Positions 1 through 5,792 of a stretch of 7,426 nt of DNA are shown here, one piece after another; the stretch's first letter is position 1, and every line of letters starts with the position of its first letter. The position numbers and the translations under genes were made by a program. The notes below the pieces were generated by a model, which searched no databases, was not told the origin of the DNA, and saw only the letters and a list, made by a program, of their open reading frames with translations. Source of the DNA: Candidatus Parcubacteria bacterium (lineage in GTDB: Bacteria; Patescibacteriota; Minisyncoccia; JAHIHE01; JAGLIN01); contig JAGLIN010000115.1 in the NCBI GenBank assembly GCA_023142975.1, positions 1-7,426 of the forward strand. The letters run 5' to 3'.

Positions 1-2099
1 GCAAGTTCCGTTTTTCCGACTCCCGTCGGGCCTAAAAATAAAAATGTGCCAATCGGACTGTCCTTATGCTTCATTCCGACTCGCACTCTTCTGATTGCCG
101 CCGAAATTGCTTTCACCGCTTCGCGCTGGCCAATAACTCTTTGGTGCAAATTTTCTTCCAAATTTAAAAGCTTCTCCGCTTCTTTTGCCGTTACATCTAC
201 TAAAGGAATACCCGTTTTTTCCGTAATCACTTCCATTACATCTTTGTCCCGCAAAACAGATCCCGCGCCCATTCGTCGAACTTCTACCGCCGTTTCACTA
301 AGAAGGTCTATTGCTTTGCCAGGCAAAAGCCGATCAGTTATATATCTTTTGGAAAGTTCCACCGCTTTTTTAATTGCCCCATAAGTCATAATAATTCCTT
401 CTCTGGATTCTATAATTTTTGCCTGCGCCGCTAAAACTTCCATGCTTGTTTTTTCGTCTAATTCCTCTACCCTGATAAGATCAAAATTATTGGCAAAATC
501 TGATCTTGGTTCAATATAGCAATGATAGTTTCGATAATCTGTTGAGCCGATTACTTGAAATATCCCTTGTGATAAAATTGGAGATAGAATTTTTGAAGCG
601 TCAAACCCCTCTCCGCTTCCCGCCGCCGCCATGTTGTGAATATTAGGAATATACAGAATTATGTTTCCGCTTTTGCCCATATCTTCCAGTAATTTTCTAA
701 TCCGCAATTCCAGATCCCCGCCCGCTCTGGCGCCAGAAACTAAAGCGCCGATATCCAAAACAACCAATCTTTTATCTTGCAAGGTTGGCAGAACTTGATC
801 TTTGATCATTTTATTTGCCAGCGCTTTCACTATAGTAGTCTTACCTACTCCCTCTTCGCCGATAATAAGAGCGTTATTTTGACTGGTTCTTTCTAATATT
901 CTCATTAAATTATCAATTTCTTTTTTTCTGTTTACAATGTAGCCGGTTAATCCAGATCTGGCGTGATCGGTTAAATCATAACTAAACCGATCAAGCTCTG
1001 GAGTTACTCTTGCCGTCCAGGCCCTGTTCATTACAGTATGCTGAATTTTTCGCGGCCTCTTTAATCTCACTCTCGCGCTTGACCAGCTTTTTACCCAAAG
1101 AACAGTATTTCTCGCGTCTTCCAATTCCACATTTATATTTTTAAAATATTTATTTAGTGTTTCGTCCTGAAATAACGCCAAAAACAAACTTTCCAGTTCA
1201 ACTTTATCTAAGCCGACGATCAAAGTTTCTTCAAACGCTAAAACAGCCATTCTTTCTAGTTCGGGACTCATTATTGTTCCACCCAAAAATCCATCTTGCT
1301 CATAATATCTATTTTTTGGCAAATTGTCTATCACGGTATCTACATCTTTCATAAATTGTTTAGCGTCAATTTCCAACCGCTTAAATAATATCCTTGTTTT
1401 TGAATTTTCAAGAAGAGCTTTTGCTAAATGATGCGGCGAAGGAGATTGCTTGCGACTATGCGCTAAATCTAAAGTTGCCAACAAGATACTTTTCGCTGAA
1501 GGAGAGGTATAGTCAGCAATATTAACTGGATCTTTTGGACCTGCCGCTTTTTTATTGTAAAAGATTTCAAATTCGGGAAGAAACGAATCAATAGATTTTT
1601 TTGAGACATCTTTTAATTTATAATAGCAATATAAATAAATAGCTCCAGAAGTTGCCAGCCAAAACATCAAAGGTCCTATTCCCCTTTTTTCTACCAAAAC
1701 AAAAAACGCTTCAAGGCAACGATAAATAAACTTAGCGATTATTACAAACCAGAATTCCATAATTGTTCGTCCTTCTTCTTCAACAATATCTTCCTTAAAT
1801 AAATACAAAAAATCAGAATTATTAACCATAACAAAATAGGCGCCATAAATAAAAGCAAACAGCGCTAGGGTAAATATAATTAAACGAATTGTTTTTGGAA
1901 ATATTTTATAAAGATGCCTCATCAACGGCGAAAACCCAGAAAGTTTTTCCCGCCAGTAATATATTCCTTTTTTCCCAACCAGCAAAAAAACTCCCAGCCC
2001 TTGGCAGTCAGGACACTTGATTTTATCATCCGTAATTTTATTGCCATTACAATGCGGACAGACGATTATTTTTATAGCTATTTTTTTTTCTTTAGACAT
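1..2099 (-). CDS. Membrane-anchored ClpC-like AAA+ unfoldase with a degenerate first ATPase domain (3' end outside window)
   Basis: The frame is open from the ATG at 2099 to the window edge: 699 codons plus two bases. Family: Clp/Hsp100 AAA+ ATPases (ClpA/ClpC type), which unfold proteins for refolding or for ClpP. Order seen: two CxxC pairs (C14/C17, C29/C32, DnaJ-like zinc ribbon); membrane segment about 71-92; amphipathic stretch 113-136; second membrane segment about 141-160; Clp N-domain about 197-330; D1 with Walker A GEEGVGKT (414-421); short linker near 610; D2 start with VIGQ (655-658) and Walker A GPTGVGKT (690-697). D1 is odd: Walker B reads IPNIH (P485, N486) instead of IDEIH, the pore-loop tyrosine is A459, and the ERRF arginine fingers are ANNF (N537, N538). 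The ClpB/ClpC middle coiled coil is absent. An in-frame stop lies six codons upstream, so this ATG is the only one available; no Shine-Dalgarno is seen. Last gene of the probable operon here, 23 bp after the cysteine-repeat gene. The fold is certain; ClpP partnership cannot be judged because the D2 loop is outside the window. Confidence 0.93.
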   Translation of the reverse strand, partial: MSKEKKIAIKIIVCPHCNGNKITDDKIKCPDCQGLGVFLLVGKKGIYYWREKLSGFSPLMRHLYKIFPKTIRLIIFTLALFAFIYGAYFVMVNNSDFLYLFKEDIVEEEGRTIMEFWFVIIAKFIYRCLEAFFVLVEKRGIGPLMFWLATSGAIYLYCYYKLKDVSKKSIDSFLPEFEIFYNKKAAGPKDPVNIADYTSPSAKSILLATLDLAHSRKQSPSPHHLAKALLENSKTRILFKRLEIDAKQFMKDVDTVIDNLPKNRYYEQDGFLGGTIMSPELERMAVLAFEETLIVGLDKVELESLFLALFQDETLNKYFKNINVELEDARNTVLWVKSWSSARVRLKRPRKIQHTVMNRAWTARVTPELDRFSYDLTDHARSGLTGYIVNRKKEIDNLMRILERTSQNNALIIGEEGVGKTTIVKALANKMIKDQVLPTLQDKRLVVLDIGALVSGARAGGDLELRIRKLLEDMGKSGNIILYIPNIHNMAAAGSGEGFDASKILSPILSQGIFQVIGSTDYRNYHCYIEPRSDFANNFDLIRVEELDEKTSMEVLAAQAKIIESREGIIMTYGAIKKAVELSKRYITDRLLPGKAIDLLSETAVEVRRMGAGSVLRDKDVMEVITEKTGIPLVDVTAKEAEKLLNLEENLHQRVIGQREAVKAISAAIRRVRVGMKHKDSPIGTFLFLGPTGVGKTEL

Positions 2100-2122
2100 T
2101 GATAAATATTGATATTAAAAAA

Positions 2123-5080
2123 TCACTTTTGCCCAAAATATGTTTCACCGCAATTATTTTTAAAAGTGTTATCGTCTTCTAATAATTCGCACGGCTCATA
2201 AGCTTCAAGTAAGTTAGCCACATTATTAACGCATTTACCCCTTTCATAACGATCATTAATAGTCATACACAAATTAAAATCTCTCTTAGCCAGAGCCACT
2301 TTTGCCAAACAATAATCTTTTTGTTTTCCAGCGGTTTCTATTGAGCCACAATAATTTTCTCCTATTTCAACAGAAACGGTATATTCGCAAGCGTCCTTAA
2401 TAATTTCATCGTTAATTTCATTACACAATTCAATACTGCCCTCTTGTTTTGCCTGAAAAGCAAAACAAACATTTTTATCTGTAATATTATTTAATTCTGC
2501 GCAACTGTTTTCAATATAATTTTTGTTTTCATCAATTAATAATTTTTGATAACAGCCAAATTTTGAAGAATCTGATTTTATATTTTCACAAATGATTGGA
2601 TTATTTTTTGCCGCTCTCGTATAACATATATCTTTAAAATATTGGTCATTATCTATTGAAGGTGTTTTAAGAATTTTTTCGCACAATAAATGATCTCCTG
2701 TTTTTTCCGCTAAATCAATAAAGCACCACGGGTCATTGCTTTTCTGGCATAATAATGAATCATCTTCTTTTAAGGCTAACTGTTTATAACAGCCTGCTTG
2801 TAAAATATCATTATTTATTTTCTCGCAGATATCCAACGACGGGTTTGTTTTCATCATATCCAACAAACAAGCATCTTTAGTTAAACTATCTTTTTTATTA
2901 TCGCAAAGAGCAGGATTGTCTAATTTTTTAGCAAAAAGAGAAAAGCACAAATTTACATTACTCTTGTTTCTAAAACTTTCGCAAATCAAATAATTAGCGC
3001 TTCCCTCTATAATTTGTTCAATGCATTTAACCTTGTAAGATTTATGTTCAGGATTGATAGACTCGCATAAATTATAATCGCCAGTTAATTCCACTTGGCA
3101 CATTAAATTATCAAATTCTTTGTTTAAAATATTATAATAAGACGGGAACTCGCTTTTAAAGTCGCAATAACTTAAAGCCTTTTTGGATAATAATTCAAAC
3201 TTAAAATCAGTCTTATCGTAAGTGTATCCTGAAAGATTCTCAATCTGCTTTTCGGTTAATTTTTCTGATGCTCTAATCGCTTCTTTAATTAAATCTCTGG
3301 AAAAATCAATTTCGTCTCCAGCGTAATAATATTTTTTCCTTTCTGTCTTGTCCTTAATATAATCTTCAATATAAACCCTTTGTCCTAAATTCAATAACTC
3401 GCCAAATTCTTTCTGTTCGTTAGAGGTCATTTTTAATAAAAATTCATTCAAAGCCTGTTCGGCAAGATGAGTCAAGCCGTCACCTTTCCGCGCTATTATA
3501 ATTATAGGATCTTCAACATCCTGATTTTGATAATTTTTCTCATCTAAAATTAAAGCTGATTTATTATCTCTTAAATATTCTTCTTGTTTGGCAAAAAATA
3601 TCTTTTCGTAACAATCTTGCGCTTTTTCCTCAATTATTTTATTGGCAGATGAATATCTACTAGGAGGCAAATTAGTTATTTTTTTACAAAATTGATAATC
3701 ATTATTTTTTAAAGCAATATTATAATAACATTTGCTTTTGTCGTAAGTATCGTGAGCTGGAATTGTTTCACAAAAAGAAGGATCTTCGTTAACTTCTATT
3801 ATTTCAGGAATCGCCCATTGAAAACACATATCTTTTGTGGGCTCATCTGCAATGTTATCGCAAATTGTTCTATCAGCAGCCGTTTGCGCTAATCTCAAGA
3901 AACATTTATCGTTAGTTACGTCCAATATTTCTCCAAATTCTTTGTTTTTAATTTTTTTACAATATTTCTCATCGCCAGTTTTTATAGCTAAATTAAAAAA
4001 ACAATTATTCTCAACCTTTTGATCTGAATTCAAGCAAAGATCTCCCGCGTCTAAATTTTTATTTTCAATAGCCACTGTCATCTTACAATCTTTAATGACT
4101 GCATAATTGTTTAATTCTTCGCATAAATTGTATTCGTTCGTTTTAACGGCAAGCGCAATTACACAATTTTTATTATGATCACAGAGTTCAACATCATTAG
4201 TTTTATATGCTATTATTTCACGGCAATATTTTTTTAATTGAGTGTCGCCAATTTCATCGCAATAAGAACTTTTTTCCGAAGTCTCGGCAAAACAAAGATT
4301 TTTAAAACCGTCTTCGTCAATTAAATAACAAGGACGCACGAAAGAATTTTTAATAGAATTATAATAATAACAATAGTTTCTGAGATTGCTATCTGCCACT
4401 TTATCGCAAATTTCCATATCTCCTTTTTCTATCGCCAAAGTATAATAACAGCTGTCGCTGAACTCGCCTGCTTGTCCGCATAAATTTTCTTCCTTCTTAT
4501 TTAAAGCCGTTTTAAAATAACATTGGTCTTTGGTAACAAGAGTTAGATCTTTGTCTAATAATTCGCAAGCTGTTTCATCGGTTAAATTATTGTAAGCGTT
4601 AAGATAGCACTGATTTTTAAAAATATGATTTTTTAGATTATCGCATATTTTATGATTGCCTGTCTGTTTTGCTAATTCAGACAAACATCGCTCTTTTTCA
4701 CTCTCTTCAAATATCTTGTCACAATAGCCAATATTTTCTGAAAGCAAGGCTGCAAAGTTTAAACAAAAGGTTGGTTTATCTGTTTCTGCACACAAAGCGT
4801 AATTTTTAGTTTCAGCTACTTTATCTAAAAAAGAAGACTCTTTTTCAAAAATGGCCATCTCGTTTTGAAGCGTAGTTTTATTTTTTGAAACAATTTCTTG
4901 GTTCATTAATTCATTATTTGACGCTCCTTTATATTTGTTAATCAAATGTCCTCCGCAAATAATAGCTATTCCTAATATTACAAAAATCAAAACAATTAAA
5001 GAAGTTTTATTGTCTGTAAGAGAAAAACTTTCTTTTTTAGGAGACTGATTTTTGTTTTGGCGATGTATTTGTTTTAACAT
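2123..5080 (-). CDS. Large membrane-anchored protein with 28 cysteine-closed repeats (extracellular, function unknown)
   Basis: A 985-residue protein. A basic N-terminus is followed by one hydrophobic segment (about 27-46) without a signal-peptidase or lipobox motif (Ile precedes C42), so it is most likely a signal anchor with the rest outside the cell. Two cysteine arrays follow: 97-490 (30 Cys) and 639-977 (26 Cys). The repeat resembles A-x-x-T-G-D-x-x-L-C-[DE]-K-I, a loop, then K-D-x-C-Y. The helical step from loop-closing Cys to the next loop-opening Cys is very often 14 residues (for example 106-120, 132-146, 786-800); the loop step is most often 12. Residues about 491-638 lack cysteine and include a weakly LysM-like stretch (IIIARKGDGLTHLAEQAL, 526-543) followed by AGDEIDFSRDLIKEAI (587-602). 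An alpha-helical solenoid stabilised by disulfides is inferred. No enzyme motif is visible. It lies 47 bp after the small membrane protein gene and 23 bp before the Clp-like gene. Similar repeat proteins occur as hypotheticals in Patescibacteria, to my recollection. No Shine-Dalgarno is seen before the ATG. Confidence 0.9.
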   Translation of the reverse strand: MLKQIHRQNKNQSPKKESFSLTDNKTSLIVLIFVILGIAIICGGHLINKYKGASNNELMNQEIVSKNKTTLQNEMAIFEKESSFLDKVAETKNYALCAETDKPTFCLNFAALLSENIGYCDKIFEESEKERCLSELAKQTGNHKICDNLKNHIFKNQCYLNAYNNLTDETACELLDKDLTLVTKDQCYFKTALNKKEENLCGQAGEFSDSCYYTLAIEKGDMEICDKVADSNLRNYCYYYNSIKNSFVRPCYLIDEDGFKNLCFAETSEKSSYCDEIGDTQLKKYCREIIAYKTNDVELCDHNKNCVIALAVKTNEYNLCEELNNYAVIKDCKMTVAIENKNLDAGDLCLNSDQKVENNCFFNLAIKTGDEKYCKKIKNKEFGEILDVTNDKCFLRLAQTAADRTICDNIADEPTKDMCFQWAIPEIIEVNEDPSFCETIPAHDTYDKSKCYYNIALKNNDYQFCKKITNLPPSRYSSANKIIEEKAQDCYEKIFFAKQEEYLRDNKSALILDEKNYQNQDVEDPIIIIARKGDGLTHLAEQALNEFLLKMTSNEQKEFGELLNLGQRVYIEDYIKDKTERKKYYYAGDEIDFSRDLIKEAIRASEKLTEKQIENLSGYTYDKTDFKFELLSKKALSYCDFKSEFPSYYNILNKEFDNLMCQVELTGDYNLCESINPEHKSYKVKCIEQIIEGSANYLICESFRNKSNVNLCFSLFAKKLDNPALCDNKKDSLTKDACLLDMMKTNPSLDICEKINNDILQAGCYKQLALKEDDSLLCQKSNDPWCFIDLAEKTGDHLLCEKILKTPSIDNDQYFKDICYTRAAKNNPIICENIKSDSSKFGCYQKLLIDENKNYIENSCAELNNITDKNVCFAFQAKQEGSIELCNEINDEIIKDACEYTVSVEIGENYCGSIETAGKQKDYCLAKVALAKRDFNLCMTINDRYERGKCVNNVANLLEAYEPCELLEDDNTFKNNCGETYFGQK

Positions 5081-5127
5081 GGATATACTTTAATTACAGC
5101 TTAAAAGAATTAGTCAACAATGAAGTA

Positions 5128-5490
5128 TTACATACCTGACACCAAATTTAATACCACCATCAAAAACGCCAGTGGCGGTAAAATTATCCAAATCAAATAA
5201 ATCAAAATAACAATAAATATTGAAGCGATCATAATTACAAAACCAATTAAAACCCGGCTTAATCTGAAAATCGGACCGATTACTCTGCCTGCGTATGTAT
5301 AATCCCCAAAAATCGGCTGGGTAATAAGTTTTAAATTTATCATCACGCCGATGTCTCTTTCTATCTGTTTTAAAAAAGCAATTTCTCTATGCCAAAAATC
5401 TTTGGAGCCTTGGACATACCAAAACCAGAAGAATTGATTTATTCCTTTGAAGAATTTAATCGGCAAATTGATAAAATATTCTAAGATCAT
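5128..5490 (-). CDS. Small membrane protein, function unknown
   Basis: A 120-residue protein. The first 75 residues are amphipathic and aromatic-rich (FWFWYVQG near 21-28) and contain a polar segment around 29-52, then GDYTYAGRVIGPIFRLSR (62-79). From about 80 to 118 the chain is almost wholly hydrophobic, broken by a Pro-Pro at 105-106, which suggests a two-helix membrane hairpin or one long helix plus a re-entrant piece. The basic residues R69, R76 and R79 before the hydrophobic part suggest, by the positive-inside rule, a cytoplasmic N-terminal portion. It is the first gene after the extended -10 promoter at 5522-5530 and lies 47 bp upstream of the cysteine-repeat gene, so it probably belongs with that protein and the Clp-like ATPase. 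No catalytic motif is seen. The ATG at 5490 has no Shine-Dalgarno before it, as with its neighbours. Real gene by length, composition and operon position; function unassigned. Confidence 0.82.
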   Translation of the reverse strand: MILEYFINLPIKFFKGINQFFWFWYVQGSKDFWHREIAFLKQIERDIGVMINLKLITQPIFGDYTYAGRVIGPIFRLSRVLIGFVIMIASIFIVILIYLIWIILPPLAFLMVVLNLVSGM

Positions 5491-5521
5491 TTGGTTAATA
5501 AACTTACTTTTTATTGATTTT

Positions 5522-5530
5522 ATTATAACA
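5522..5530 (-). promoter_or_regulatory. Extended -10 promoter of the minus-strand operon
   Basis: Read on the minus strand this is TGTTATAAT: a perfect TATAAT hexamer (5527-5522) preceded by the TGn of an extended -10 element. No convincing -35 box lies 16-18 bp upstream, where the sequence is a run of T, which is normal for extended -10 promoters. A start near 5515 would give a leader of about 25 nt before the ATG at 5490. It is the only strong promoter-like match found upstream of the three-gene operon. Confidence 0.55.
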
Positions 5531-5586
5531 TATTTTAGATATTTAAAAAAACCGCCAAATTTTTACTTGACGATCAGAAAAAGTTC

Positions 5587-5613
5587 TGTCATTCTAAACT
5601 TGTTTCAGAATCT
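5587..5613 (-). repeat. REP-like palindromic repeat, diverged copy
   Basis: Reverse complement of the repeat at 5760-5786 with 24 of 27 positions identical. It forms a hairpin with 8-base arms (5591-5598 and 5604-5611) around a CTTGT loop, with one A-C mismatch. Two of the three differences from the other copy fall at paired stem positions and turn a C-G pair into T-A, so the stem is preserved there. The third creates the mismatch. Confidence 0.75.
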
Positions 5614-5759
5614 ATTGTATTTTAGGTTTAATCTATTTTATTTTAAAATTATATTTCATCTACGACGCAAACACGATTATCTTTTGAATACATTAATTGT
5701 GTTTTCAGTTTAGTCAAAATGTCTAGTGAATTATTTAATAAATTAGCGTAATAAATAAA

Positions 5760-5786
5760 AGATCCTGAAACAAGTTCAGGATGACA
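5760..5786 (+). repeat. REP-like palindromic repeat next to the elp3 start
   Basis: Contains ATCCTGAA, a loop ACAAG and TTCAGGAT: a perfect 8-bp stem at 5762-5782. The sequence type (CCTGAAACAAGTTCAGG) is one I recall as a widely dispersed short repeat in many bacterial genomes, including candidate phyla. Its 3' end carries AGGA and an ATG (5781), so it overlaps the translation-start region of the downstream gene. It is inverted relative to the copy at 5587-5613. Confidence 0.8.
5778..5781 (+). promoter_or_regulatory. Possible ribosome binding site for elp3, supplied by a repeat
   Basis: AGGA, 11 nt before the ATG at 5793, is the only Shine-Dalgarno-like sequence near the start. The spacing is longer than ideal, and the bases belong to the 3' arm of the palindromic repeat at 5760-5786. 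If the stem forms in the mRNA, AGGA would be paired. Confidence 0.3.
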
Positions 5787-5792
5787 AAATTT

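Larger units (their letters stand above)
5491..5792. other. Divergent intergenic region, AT-rich, without a credible gene
   Basis: This 302-bp gap separates the minus-strand operon from the plus-strand elp3-like gene. It holds the operon promoter near the left side and an inverted pair of 27-bp palindromic repeats (5587-5613 and 5760-5786). The 146 bp between them are AT-rich and show no coding signal or clear stem-loop. A plus-strand promoter for elp3 must be here or in the repeat, but only weak matches are visible, such as TTTAGT at 5710-5715 with TATTTA at 5732-5737. Confidence 0.6.

Noticed and set aside
46..384. Plus-strand open frame of 112 codons
   Set aside because: It is antisense to the conserved D1/D2 region of the Clp-like gene, whose minus-strand translation carries clear family motifs.
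1157..2102. Two short plus-strand open frames (1157-1354 and 1914-2102)
   Set aside because: Both are antisense to the Clp-like gene, have no ribosome-binding signal and give low-complexity or atypical sequences.
3837..4022. Plus-strand 61-codon frame
   Set aside because: Lies wholly antisense within the cysteine-repeat gene, whose 985-codon frame is plainly real.
4940..4970. Lipoprotein signal at C42 of the cysteine-repeat protein
   Set aside because: The residues before the Cys are I-A-I-I; a lipobox needs a small residue (G, A or S) directly before Cys, and the Cys sits inside the hydrophobic core.
5089..5117. Internal promoter before the cysteine-repeat gene (TTGACT on the minus strand at 5117-5112)
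   Set aside because: The -35 match is good, but no hexamer at 15-18 bp spacing resembles TATAAT, and a start there would leave almost no leader before the ATG at 5080.
5567..5595. Plus-strand promoter with TTGACG at 5567-5572
   Set aside because: The -10 position (CATTCT, 5590-5595) is poor and falls within the palindromic repeat, about 200 bp from the elp3 start.
5447..5713. Plus-strand 88-codon frame overlapping the small membrane gene and the intergenic region
   Set aside because: It starts antisense to the beginning of the 120-residue gene, crosses its promoter and a palindromic repeat, and gives an AT-driven Phe/Leu/Ile-rich sequence without a ribosome-binding site.
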